In this document: one piece after another, positions 28,294-37,008 of the stretch
Numbering within the stretch: position 1 is the first letter of the stretch
Layout: every line of letters begins with the position of its first letter
DNA from: Alphaproteobacteria bacterium
GTDB lineage: Bacteria; Pseudomonadota; Gammaproteobacteria; Burkholderiales; Burkholderiaceae_C
NCBI GenBank assembly: GCA_030054175.1
Contig: JASGCM010000009.1
Coordinates: 1-64,000, forward strand
Reading direction: 5' to 3'
DNA: 64,000 nt
Made by a program: the position numbers and the translations under genes
The notes under the pieces: model-generated
The model's input: only the letters and a program-made list of their open reading frames with translations
Told to the model about the DNA's origin: nothing
The model's database searches: none

Positions 28294-28309
28294 CCTAGCG
28301 CTTCCAGCG
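28294..28309 (+). repeat. 16-bp direct repeat CCTAGCGCTTCCAGCG, copy 2
   Basis: Identical to 28225-28240. Confidence 0.85.
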
Positions 28310-28333
28310 CATATGTTTTTTTTCGTAAGGCGC

Positions 28334-28363
28334 TTGACAAATGCTTGCGGGTCTGCGTAATTT
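28334..28363 (+). promoter_or_regulatory. Predicted sigma70 promoter for mobilization operon
   Basis: TTGACA (28334-28339), 18-bp spacer, TAATTT; AAGGAGGT at 28386-28393 before the ATG at 28397. Confidence 0.55.
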
Positions 28364-28396
28364 ATTTTCATGACCTACAACTTTTAAGGAGGTGTC

Positions 28397-28717
28397 ATGA
28401 AAAATTTAACCGTCAGGTTAAGCGACTTAGACCACAAACGATTGACCGAGCAGGCAATCAAAAAGGGCGGAACAGTGAGCGACGCAATGCGCGACATCGT
28501 GAGCCAATTTTTTGACAAGCAAAGTCAAACGCAAAACGACAAGGCGGAGCACGAAAAAACCCGCGCAAAGTTTGCCGACATTGACAACGCTTTGGCGAAC
28601 CAAGTCGCAGACTTTCAGGCGCTCAAAGCCGATGGCGAGAAAACCCAAAACCTTGTCATTCAATTGGGGCGAATGTTTGGGGAGTTTGTCGCCACAGTGG
28701 GAGCATCGAAAAAATGA
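28397..28717 (+). CDS. Ribbon-helix-helix relaxosome accessory protein (TrwA/MobC-like)
   Basis: MKNLTVRLSDLDHKRLTEQAIKKGGTVSDAMRDIVSQFF resembles RHH N-termini; first gene of mob operon. Confidence 0.65.
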   Translation: MKNLTVRLSDLDHKRLTEQAIKKGGTVSDAMRDIVSQFFDKQSQTQNDKAEHEKTRAKFADIDNALANQVADFQALKADGEKTQNLVIQLGRMFGEFVATVGASKK

Positions 28718-29058
28718 GCACGCTAAAAAATCTTTTCCTTCGCGCAGCGGAAACCAAAGACCCCATCGAATTCAAAATTCTGGCGCGTTCAATCGCCGCC
28801 CGAGTTGGCGACAGAGACGCAAACGGGGTGTATTTCATGAAGCCCGAGTTTCAAACGAAGACGAGCCGAGCGATAAAACCCGCTTCGCTGGACTACCCCG
28901 ATAACTATTTTGAGCACGCCCAAACGCGCAAATATGTGGAAGGGTATTTGACCCAATTGGAAATCAAATTTTTGTCGGGAAATTTGAACGCCACGGGTTC
29001 ACTACTTAAAACCGCAGAGCGTAGATTGAAAACATTAATAACAGGAGACAAGCAATGA
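28714..29058 (+). CDS. Hypothetical protein, mob operon
   Basis: 114 aa ORF overlapping upstream gene by ATGA. Confidence 0.6.
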   Translation: MSTLKNLFLRAAETKDPIEFKILARSIAARVGDRDANGVYFMKPEFQTKTSRAIKPASLDYPDNYFEHAQTRKYVEGYLTQLEIKFLSGNLNATGSLLKTAERRLKTLITGDKQ

Positions 29059-29276
29059 ACACCATCGACTTTGACGAGAACCGCTATTTTTGCGAGCACT
29101 TAATTAAATTGTTGGCAGAAGACGACCACAAAACTTTTCAATGCTTACTCGCAGACCACGGATTGACGCTAACCGATTTTGTGGATTTGACGATTAACGC
29201 ATTGATGCCACCGCCGAACCTCACGGGCTACTTTTTGGCAATCCGCACTTATATCACCACGGGAGAATTGAAATGA
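29055..29276 (+). CDS. Hypothetical protein, mob operon
   Basis: 73 aa ORF overlapping both neighbours by 4 nt. Confidence 0.55.
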   Translation: MNTIDFDENRYFCEHLIKLLAEDDHKTFQCLLADHGLTLTDFVDLTINALMPPPNLTGYFLAIRTYITTGELK

Positions 29277-29458
29277 ACTTTTTAGACACAGCAAAAGACA
29301 GCGCAGGCGAAACATTGAACACGCTGGGCGAGTTCATTCAGAAAGACAAAGACCCCATCGAACAAGCCGCCATCAACATTTTTTTGATGTTGATTGTGGC
29401 CGCCGCGATGTTCGCGGCAGGTTGGGCGTTTGGGTTTTACGCAGGAGCAGCGCAATGA
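29273..29458 (+). CDS. Small membrane protein, mob operon
   Basis: 61 aa with C-terminal TM NIFLMLIVAAAMFAAGWAFGFYAG. Confidence 0.6.
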   Translation: MNFLDTAKDSAGETLNTLGEFIQKDKDPIEQAAINIFLMLIVAAAMFAAGWAFGFYAGAAQ

Positions 29459-29721
29459 AAAAAGCACTTTTAGCCCTCGCACTCGCATCAGTGGTAGCGA
29501 CCGCCACAGCGCAAAACGCCGACAGTACAGTACTTCAAAACAATGCGGGCATGGCCGTTAAAAATGTGCGCTTGTTTCGAGTTTTAGCAGGCCAGTCAAT
29601 CACGGTTTACAGTTTTAAGCAATGCCTAAATCAGTACGCCCCGCCCCAAGGTTTGGGCGGCTACTGGATTTTGAACAACACGACGCAAACAGATATGAAT
29701 TTTGTTTGTGAAGGGTGGTAA
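29455..29721 (+). CDS. Small exported protein, mob operon
   Basis: Signal peptide MKKALLALALASVVATATAQN; two Cys residues in mature part. Confidence 0.65.
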   Translation: MKKALLALALASVVATATAQNADSTVLQNNAGMAVKNVRLFRVLAGQSITVYSFKQCLNQYAPPQGLGGYWILNNTTQTDMNFVCEGW

Positions 29722-29723
29722 TC

Positions 29724-31643
29724 ATGAGCCGCGCCGCTTACATCGACTGGGGCATGAATTCCGTGCCCCTCGACCCCCAAACACCCCGCCGCGACTTGCG
29801 GGGGGCTTTGGTGCTGGGAGCACTGGGAGCCGCCGCAGGGTTTGCGGCAGCATGGGCAGGACTGGGGCACATCCTGCCCACGGAAACCAGCGCCGTGGGC
29901 TTTCTCACAGACCTGACAAGCCAAAAACTCACCTTCTCAAACGTGAGTGGAAATCTTGCCGCCCGTGGCGGGGCTTCCGTGTTGACCGCCGCCGCGTTGG
30001 GCGTGTGGCTGTTTGTCGAAGGCTTCAAGCCACGGGAGCGACTGCGCCACATCCGTGGCCGTCGTTATCTCGATGGACAAGAAGCAATTAAAAAAGCGCA
30101 GCAACTCGCAAAGGCAGAAATCAAGGACAGCGCAGAAGGTGTGCCCCTCTCGCAAAACTTCAATTTTTCCGCAGAGCGGGAAACAACCCACACGCTTTGC
30201 GTGGGTGGCGTGGGCGCAGGTAAAACGACCATAGCCCATCACATTTTGCGGGGAATTTTTGCCCGCGACGACCGCGCTTTGATTGTGGATTGGAAGGGCG
30301 ACTTTACCCAGGCCTACAAAGGCCGAATTTTTAACCCACTCGACCGCCGTTCTTTGCGGTGGTGCGTGGCGTTGGATGTAGTCAGTGCTTTAGACGCGCA
30401 AGCCTTTGCGGGGCAAATCATCCCCGACCCCGTGGGTGGTGCCGACCCGTTTTGGGCGAACTCATCACGGGCAGTCCTGGCAAGTGTCGTTAAGCATTTA
30501 CAAGCGACCAAGCCCAAGCGTTGGACATGGGGCGACCTTTACGAAACGGCGTGCGTAGCACTTCCCCAACTTCAAGAAATCGTTAAAACGCAGAACCCGC
30601 ACGCCTTCGCGTCAATCAGCGAAGCGGGCAAACAAACGCAGGGCGTTTTGTCTCAAATGTTGGCACAAATGGACAGTGTGCGAGTACTCGCAGAAGCGGA
30701 GGCAGACGACCCCGAGGCCGTGGGCTTTTCGATTCGGCATTGGCTGGCAGGCCATGGCAGAGGACAAATCATTCTCGCAGGCAGTACAGAACACGAACGA
30801 CTTTGCGCGGGGGCAATGCGGGCGGTTATCACGGCAGCGGCGGCACAACTTCAGGCACTGCCCGACAGCAAAACCCGCAGGGTTTGGCTTGTATGCGACG
30901 AATTTCCAAAGTTGGGCAAGTGTGAAGCCGTGCCCAAACTGTTGGCTTTTGGGCGCTCCAAAGGGGCGCGTGTGGTGCTACTCGCTCAAGACTTGGCGCA
31001 ACTGCGCCACATCTACGGAGCAGACGAAACCAAGAGCATCACCAGCATGGTGGGCACAATTTTGATAGGCAGAACACAAGGCGGCGAAACCGCCGACATG
31101 CTGGCAAAACAAGTGATAGGAACGCGGGAAGTTGAAAGACGCAACACGACCACGCAGGGCAACGGCGCGAGTTCGTCGAGTTGGCAGCGTGATGAATTGC
31201 TTGTTGTCCACCCCTCAGAACTTCAAACAGAACTTGGTAAGCGTGGCGACCACATCCAAGCCCTGATTGTGGGACTGGGCGACTATGTTTTGAATGTGCC
31301 TTTTGATTTTGTCGCACCGTCAAAAAAGCGTGAGGCGATGGAATGGCGCGAGTGTTTCCAAGGCAAGGCCAAGACCTTGCCCACTGTGGCAAAAGACGAG
31401 CCTTTGGCCGTGTCGAAAGACACGAAAAAGGAAGCCGAAAAAGAGGACGGACAAGACGCGGAGCGGCAAGCCGTGGAGCATCAAGTTCACGCAGCGATTG
31501 ACCCCGCAGCGGGGGCGTTGTTGGCGGGCTTGGCGATGTTTGAGCAGTTAGCAAACAACAAGACCATCACCCCACAGGCCGCGCCGACACATCAAGCGCA
31601 ACGCTTGAAAAACGAACACGAACAAGAAGCAGAGCAGGAGTAA
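29724..31643 (+). CDS. Type IV coupling protein (TraD/TrwB-like ATPase)
   Basis: HTLCVGGVGAGKTTIAHHILRGI (Walker A), RALIVDWKGDFTQAY, VWLVCDEFPKLGK (Walker B); N-terminal TMs. Confidence 0.88.
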   Translation: MSRAAYIDWGMNSVPLDPQTPRRDLRGALVLGALGAAAGFAAAWAGLGHILPTETSAVGFLTDLTSQKLTFSNVSGNLAARGGASVLTAAALGVWLFVEGFKPRERLRHIRGRRYLDGQEAIKKAQQLAKAEIKDSAEGVPLSQNFNFSAERETTHTLCVGGVGAGKTTIAHHILRGIFARDDRALIVDWKGDFTQAYKGRIFNPLDRRSLRWCVALDVVSALDAQAFAGQIIPDPVGGADPFWANSSRAVLASVVKHLQATKPKRWTWGDLYETACVALPQLQEIVKTQNPHAFASISEAGKQTQGVLSQMLAQMDSVRVLAEAEADDPEAVGFSIRHWLAGHGRGQIILAGSTEHERLCAGAMRAVITAAAAQLQALPDSKTRRVWLVCDEFPKLGKCEAVPKLLAFGRSKGARVVLLAQDLAQLRHIYGADETKSITSMVGTILIGRTQGGETADMLAKQVIGTREVERRNTTTQGNGASSSSWQRDELLVVHPSELQTELGKRGDHIQALIVGLGDYVLNVPFDFVAPSKKREAMEWRECFQGKAKTLPTVAKDEPLAVSKDTKKEAEKEDGQDAERQAVEHQVHAAIDPAAGALLAGLAMFEQLANNKTITPQAAPTHQAQRLKNEHEQEAEQE

Positions 31644-31649
31644 AAAATT

Positions 31650-34604
31650 ATGTTGGATTTAGTACCCATCAATGACGCAGACTATTACAAGTCGCTGAGC
31701 CAGTCCGAATACTACACGGGCGCAGAGAAAGGCGAACCCGCAGGCAAATGGGGCGAAGGAGCCGAAAAAATCGGCATTGACCCGAGCCGACCATTGGACG
31801 CTCACACCCTCGACCAAGTAATGATGGGCTGGAAGCCGAACGGGGAGAAATTACAACAAAACGCCCTCACCCCTCAAATGCTGGCAGAGAACGAACAGGC
31901 GAGAAAAGACAAGAAAGAACCGCCGCATCAAATGCGCGTGGGCATGGACTTGACCTTTTCAGCGCCTAAATCCGTGTCGGTTTTGTGGGCGAATGCTTCG
32001 CCCGAACTCAGGGAGCAAATCAGCAAAGCGCAGGCCGACGCAGTGGCCGAGGCCATGCGCTATCTACGCGACCGCGTGGAGACACGCACGGGCAAAAAAG
32101 GAGAGCACAGGGAGAAGCCCGCCGCCCTGATTTTTGCGACTTTCGAGCACTCCGACACACGGGAAAAAGACCCCAACCTTCACACGCACACGGTTGTTAG
32201 CAATGCCGTCATTCGAGAAGACGGCAAGACCAGCGCAATCGACCAGAACGGGCTATATGTCCACAAATTGGCCGCAGGCACGACCTACCGCGCCTACCTT
32301 GCCCAGCAGTTGCGGGGCATGGGGTTCAAGTTGGAAGAAGACAAAGACAACGCGGGGATTTTTCAAGTTGCGGGCATGGACAAGAACTTGGAAAAGCACT
32401 TTTCAAAGCGCAGCGAACAAATCAAAGCCAAGGTCAAAGAAACAGGTATGGACAGCGCCCAGAGCCGCAGGAATCACGCGGGCAACACCCGCAAGGCGAA
32501 GGAAGAAATCGACCGCCCCGCACTCTTTGAACGGTGGCAAAACGAGAGCGCAGAGCGCGGGTTTGATGCGTCAAAAATCGACGCACTCAAAGAGGCCACC
32601 CCCGAGCCGTTCACCATGCCCACGACGGCCAAAATCTTGGAACGCTTGACAGAGAACGAGAGTTTTTTTGAGGTCAAAGACCTGGAGCAAGTCTTAGCGG
32701 AGTTTGGGCAATATCAAGACTTCGACAGGGAAAAAATGAGGGACGAAATTTTGGCAAGCCCAGAGTGTGCCAAGCGGGTATGGGTGAACGAGCGCACGAT
32801 TAAGACAAAGAACAAGAAAGACAAGGACAAGCCAGACGTTCGCACAGTCGGCACCTCGGCCACGGTTTACACATCCCAAGCCCTGATTGACTTGGAAAAA
32901 AACGCACTCGACAGCGCAGCAGCGCGAAGCACGGAAACCCGCCACCACCTGCCCGCCGCGACCGTGGCCGCGACGATTCAGGGAATCGAAGAAGCGGCAG
33001 GCTTTCAATTACGCGACGAGCAGCGCGAAGCCGTGGAGCACTTGACCCAAAAGAGCGGAGGCGTTGCCATCCTCAGGGGACTGGCAGGCACAGGCAAAAC
33101 CACGGCACTGAAGGCCGTCAGCGAATCATTCAAGGCCGAGGGCTACAAAGTCCACGGCGCAACAATTTCAGCGCAGGCAGCGGGCATCCTAGCCAAGGAA
33201 ACAGGGCTAAAAGCCGCGACCATTGCTCAAACCCTCATTGACTTGGACAAAGGCAAAACCACACTCACCGAGAAAAGCGTTTTACTCATTGACGAAGGGG
33301 GCATGGTGGGAAGCCGCGACTTTGCGAGGCTTCAAAAACACGCCGACGCAGCAGGGGCAAAACTCATAGCCGTGGGCGACGAGCGCCAATTACAAGCCAT
33401 TGCCAGCGGGGGCATTTTTGAAGCCCTACAACGACACGCAGGCATTGCCACCGCAGACCTAAAAACTATCACCCGCCAGCAGGACGCGCAAGACCGCGAA
33501 GCGTCAAAACTACTCTACGAAGGCCGAGCCGAGGAAGCCCTAAAAATCTACGAAGACAAGGGGCAAATCAAGACGCACAAGCACCGCGACAGCCTCATGA
33601 TTCAACTCGCAAAAGACTTTGCGAACGACCCCAGCGCAATCGACCAAAAAATGATTGTGGCCGCGACGAAGTCCGAGGCGCGGTTGTTGAATGAACAAAC
33701 CCGCGAAGAACTCAAGGCAGCGGGGCAACTTGACAGAGACACGGGCGCACTGTTCGAGAACGGGGACGGCGACACCTTGGAAATGAGCAAGGGCGACCGC
33801 ATCATTTTCAAAAAAAACAACCTAAGCCGTGGCATCGTGAACAACCTAAAAGGCACGGTCAAAGAGTGCCACCAGCAGGGGGAACACTCGATTTTGAAAA
33901 TCGAATGCGACGACGGCAAAACCCGCGAAGTCAACACAGAAGATTACCCGCACTTGCGGCACGGGTACGCAATCACAGGCCACGCCTCACAGGGCGCGAC
34001 CATTCAAAAATCCTTTGTTCTTTTCAACCGTGGCGCGTCGGATTTAAGCTGGGGGTATGTCGCCCTGACGCGGCACAAAGACCGCGTGAATTTGTACGCC
34101 ACCGAAGCCGACCGCCCAGACTTAGCCGAAAAATTCAGCAAAGCGGCCATGAAAGGCACGACGCTAGACCTCAAGGAATACGAGCAGGCCACGCCAGAAG
34201 CGGCAGCAGGCAAAGACATGGAAGGCAGCGCACCAAGCACGGCGCAGGGCTTGGCTTCGAGCGCGGGGAAAGGGCAACAGTCCGCAGGCGGACAGATGCC
34301 CCAGCAAGCCGCCAAAACGACCGCACAAGCCCCGCAGGCGGGGCAGGCAGGGGGAATTCAGCAAAGCCAAAACACAGGGCAGAAAATCAACTGGTCAGCC
34401 ATTGAGCGGGTTAGCCCAACACTTTCAACCTTTTTAAAACTGTCTATGGCGCATGGGACAAATGGCGACGCTTCTTTGGTTTCGCTTTACGAAGCCTTAG
34501 CAGCAGGCGCAAGCCGAGGCGCAGAACAGCACGAAGCCCAAACGCAGAGCCAAGCTCGTGAGCAAGCCAACATTCAGCGCCAAGGCGCAGAGATGGAGCG
34601 TTGA
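31650..34604 (+). CDS. MobF-family conjugative relaxase-helicase (TrwC/TraI-like)
   Basis: N-terminal tyrosines DYYKSLSQSEYYTG, DLTFSAPKSVSVLWA, histidine motif DPNLHTHTVVSNAV, helicase Walker A GLAGTGKTTALKA and VLLIDEGGMVG. Confidence 0.95.
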   Translation: MLDLVPINDADYYKSLSQSEYYTGAEKGEPAGKWGEGAEKIGIDPSRPLDAHTLDQVMMGWKPNGEKLQQNALTPQMLAENEQARKDKKEPPHQMRVGMDLTFSAPKSVSVLWANASPELREQISKAQADAVAEAMRYLRDRVETRTGKKGEHREKPAALIFATFEHSDTREKDPNLHTHTVVSNAVIREDGKTSAIDQNGLYVHKLAAGTTYRAYLAQQLRGMGFKLEEDKDNAGIFQVAGMDKNLEKHFSKRSEQIKAKVKETGMDSAQSRRNHAGNTRKAKEEIDRPALFERWQNESAERGFDASKIDALKEATPEPFTMPTTAKILERLTENESFFEVKDLEQVLAEFGQYQDFDREKMRDEILASPECAKRVWVNERTIKTKNKKDKDKPDVRTVGTSATVYTSQALIDLEKNALDSAAARSTETRHHLPAATVAATIQGIEEAAGFQLRDEQREAVEHLTQKSGGVAILRGLAGTGKTTALKAVSESFKAEGYKVHGATISAQAAGILAKETGLKAATIAQTLIDLDKGKTTLTEKSVLLIDEGGMVGSRDFARLQKHADAAGAKLIAVGDERQLQAIASGGIFEALQRHAGIATADLKTITRQQDAQDREASKLLYEGRAEEALKIYEDKGQIKTHKHRDSLMIQLAKDFANDPSAIDQKMIVAATKSEARLLNEQTREELKAAGQLDRDTGALFENGDGDTLEMSKGDRIIFKKNNLSRGIVNNLKGTVKECHQQGEHSILKIECDDGKTREVNTEDYPHLRHGYAITGHASQGATIQKSFVLFNRGASDLSWGYVALTRHKDRVNLYATEADRPDLAEKFSKAAMKGTTLDLKEYEQATPEAAAGKDMEGSAPSTAQGLASSAGKGQQSAGGQMPQQAAKTTAQAPQAGQAGGIQQSQNTGQKINWSAIERVSPTLSTFLKLSMAHGTNGDASLVSLYEALAAGASRGAEQHEAQTQSQAREQANIQRQGAEMER

Positions 34605-34630
34605 AAGTGCTAAAATCCAGCCCAAGGGGC

Positions 34631-34655
34631 ATCAGGTGTCATTACTTGGTGTCAT
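34631..34655 (+). repeat. 25-bp terminal direct repeat, right copy
   Basis: Identical to 23369-23393. Confidence 0.9.
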
Positions 34656-34722
34656 TCAAAAACCCACCTGTTTTTGAAAATTTTCCTTATAAATCATGGT
34701 GTTAAGGGTATGGGTAAACGAT

Positions 34723-34742
34723 TCCTGCCAGCCGCGCCAACT
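34723..34742 (+). repeat. att direct repeat, right copy
   Basis: TCCTGCCAGCCGCGCCAACT, identical to 23306-23325. Confidence 0.9.
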
Positions 34743-35250
34743 GTCTAAATTATTGATTTAGAGCATGTTTTTTAAGACTGATCGATGCCAGGTGCCATTG
34801 CCTAGTGTCATGTTGGCCTTAAAAATTCCCGGATTGGGGAAAAGTAGACACGGTTTTTTTGATATCCGTGTCTATTTTTTCGCCCAAAATTTTCAACGCA
34901 CACTCGCTCAGCTCGGCCGCAAAACCAAAAACCCACAAGCGGCCCCTAGCAGGGCGCTAGAGTTCAGTCTCGCACTGTCAAATATCCCACCGATGGAACG
35001 CAAAAACCATGCTTTGAAGAGTTGGTGAAAAATGGGCCAACCTCCTCAAAGTCATCGCCGCAGAGGGTGAGAGCGTGGACTTTGACCCAAGTAATCCAGC
35101 ATGAGCAGCTTGGGGGCAAAAGTGGAAAAGCGACAAAGACAAACCTCCCCAAGACTTGCGTCAACAAGCCCAAGACCGGGAACACACACTTCTAGAAGCC
35201 ATGCGCGGGCAACTCACCAATGCCTATGCCGCCGAAGACTTCCCCTTCAA
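34743..35250 (+). pseudogene. Decayed 5' fragment of a second, related tyrosine integrase
   Basis: VMLALKIPGLGKSRHGFFDIRVYFFAQN vs live VIMALKIPRLFKSRHGVFALRVYFFDQN; then across frameshifts FEELV...ESVDFDPSNPA vs FEELADKV...LDFDPSNPA, ending in a stop. Confidence 0.88.
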
Positions 35251-36296
35251 AGCTCAAGTTCTCTGCTCTCTTTGGCAATGTGCTGCTCGATCAAACGACG
35301 CGCTTTCACGCCTCCGGCATCGATATTCAGGGACAGCAATCTGCGCTCGGGCCAGTGCGATAAATTGCTTTGCTGGCGTTGCAGCATCTCCATGTCTTCA
35401 CCAAAAATGCGACCCTGGCCGGTGCGTATTTGCTGGGTCAATTCGGTGTCCTTGGGCTTGAAATTGCGCGCCATGCCCCAGTGATACCAGTGCGAGGTCT
35501 CGGTCTCGGGTGTGATGAAGTCGACCACCACGCTATAAGCCTTGAGGTGACTGGGCGCATGGAAGCCCCCGTGTCCGGCCAAGGCCACCCCGACGTCGAT
35601 CATCACATGGCTGGGCGGAGTAAAGCGGCAGATCTGCCAGCGATCAACCGAAGCCTGGTGATCCAGGCCTTGGGCGCGCATGGCCATTTGCCAGAATGGC
35701 GGCGCCTGGATACCACTGAGGTGCCGTTGGGTGATGACCTGACCATTTTCCACCGAGGTAGTGCTGGGGGTTTCTTCCAATTCGGGTTGACCGATGCTGT
35801 TGGCATGGACGTAGGTCTCATGGGTCAGGTCCATGAGGTTGTCGATCATCAGCCGATAGTCGGCTTGAACGTGATACAAACCGCCGCCATAGGCCCAATC
35901 GGGGTGCTCCAAGAAGTCCAAGGTGGGCAGCAGCGCCACATCGGCCTGGGCGGCATTGCCCGGCCAAACCCACACAAAACCGTAACGCTCTGTGACGGGG
36001 AACGCACGGATGGGCGGAAAACTGCGTACCCGTTGCATCGGCATCTCGACGGTTTTACCGTCTACGCCCATCTGCAATCCGTGATAGCCGCATTGCAAAT
36101 GCCCGTTGCACACCCGACCCAAGGAAAGTGGAGCGCCGCGATGTGGACAAAAATCCTCTAAAGCGGCCACTTGACTGTCAGAGCCGGTGAAAAGTGCCAT
36201 TTTTTCGTGACAGATGGTGCGTCCCAGAGGGCGGTCGCCCAATGCGTCCAGCTCTTTTCGGGTGCAGGCCACATACCAGGTGTTTTTCAGCCACAT
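35247..36296 (-). CDS. Rieske aromatic ring-demethylating oxygenase (VanA-like)
   Basis: Rieske CPHRGAPLSLGRVCNGHLQCGYHGLQ and mononuclear iron motif DNLMDLTHETYVH. Confidence 0.88.
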   Translation of the reverse strand: MWLKNTWYVACTRKELDALGDRPLGRTICHEKMALFTGSDSQVAALEDFCPHRGAPLSLGRVCNGHLQCGYHGLQMGVDGKTVEMPMQRVRSFPPIRAFPVTERYGFVWVWPGNAAQADVALLPTLDFLEHPDWAYGGGLYHVQADYRLMIDNLMDLTHETYVHANSIGQPELEETPSTTSVENGQVITQRHLSGIQAPPFWQMAMRAQGLDHQASVDRWQICRFTPPSHVMIDVGVALAGHGGFHAPSHLKAYSVVVDFITPETETSHWYHWGMARNFKPKDTELTQQIRTGQGRIFGEDMEMLQRQQSNLSHWPERRLLSLNIDAGGVKARRLIEQHIAKESRELEL

Positions 36297-36452
36297 CGAC
36301 GATCTCCTCTTGGCAGGGCCTTGGGCCCATGCAACAAGCCATTCATTGTAGTGAGGCGGCCGAGGCCATGAGCCCTGAAGCCAATCAGAAGACCTATACT
36401 TTGACAATGAACCAGTCAGTACATTTTAATTTCCGAAATCACCCCCCTCATC

Positions 36453-36992
36453 ATGCTGACTTCATTCCTGAACAAGCTGGGCCGCATCATTGATCTGGTG
36501 CTGGCCGTGGCTCTGGCCGTCATGGTGGTCTTGGTCTTTGGCAATGTGGTGTTGCGTTACGGTTTCAATTCGGGCATCACCACCTCTGAGGAACTCTCGC
36601 GTTGGCTGTTTGTCTGGTTGACTTTTTTGGGGGCGATCGTGGCCATGAAAGATGGTGCGCATTTGGGCACCGACGCACTGTTGTCGCGCTTGCCCAAGCG
36701 TGGAAAGCAGGTGTTGTATGTCCTATCCCATGTCCTGATGCTGTATGTCTGCGTATTGCTCTTCCAGGGGGGAGCCCAATTGGTGCGCCTCAACCAGGGC
36801 GCGACCAGTGCAGTCATGGAGATCTCCCTGGTTTGGTTTTATGCGCCCGGCTTGCTGTTGGCCGTTTTAGGGGCTTTGGTTTTGATCAATAACCTGTGGC
36901 GATTGTGGCTTGGCCATGTCAGCGAAACTGAATTGATCGGTGTGCGCGAGTCTGAGGAAGAACCGCGCGATAGGCCGGCTGTGTTGAAATAA
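36453..36992 (+). CDS. TRAP transporter small permease (DctQ)
   Basis: Four TM segments, VFGNVVLRYGFNSGITTSEELSRWLFVWLTFLGA. Confidence 0.9.
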   Translation: MLTSFLNKLGRIIDLVLAVALAVMVVLVFGNVVLRYGFNSGITTSEELSRWLFVWLTFLGAIVAMKDGAHLGTDALLSRLPKRGKQVLYVLSHVLMLYVCVLLFQGGAQLVRLNQGATSAVMEISLVWFYAPGLLLAVLGALVLINNLWRLWLGHVSETELIGVRESEEEPRDRPAVLK

Positions 36993-37008
36993 AAGGCCGA
37001 GAGAAGAT

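Larger units (their letters stand above)
28088..28309 (+). other. Candidate origin of transfer (oriT) region
   Basis: Dense inverted repeats upstream of the mob operon: ACAACGTTTAGA/TCTAAAC..GTTGT, 14-bp perfect IR at 28161/28197, 10-bp perfect IR at 28237/28268, and a 16-bp direct repeat. Position upstream of an RHH gene mirrors oriT-trwA order in MobF systems. Confidence 0.5.
23306..34742. mobile_element. Integrative mobilizable element (IME) in the tRNA-Arg 3' end, with MobF-type mobilization module and HindIII-like R-M cargo
   Basis: Tyrosine integrase next to the tRNA, 20-bp direct repeat (TCCTGCCAGCCGCGCCAACT) at both ends, coupling protein and MobF relaxase, no mating-pair T4SS genes. 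Confidence 0.92.

Noticed and set aside
28161-28309. CRISPR-like array considered for the repeat cluster
   Set aside because: Only two direct repeat copies, no regular spacers, no cas genes; repeats overlap inverted repeats.
28158-28340. 60 aa minus-strand ORF with repeated ALEALGFT
   Set aside because: The peptide repeat is just the CCTAGCGCTTCCAGCG DNA repeat translated; no start-site support.
34765-35028. 87 aa ORF annotated in the track as a protein
   Set aside because: It is the decayed N-terminus of an integrase with frameshifts and stops downstream, so treated as a pseudogene.
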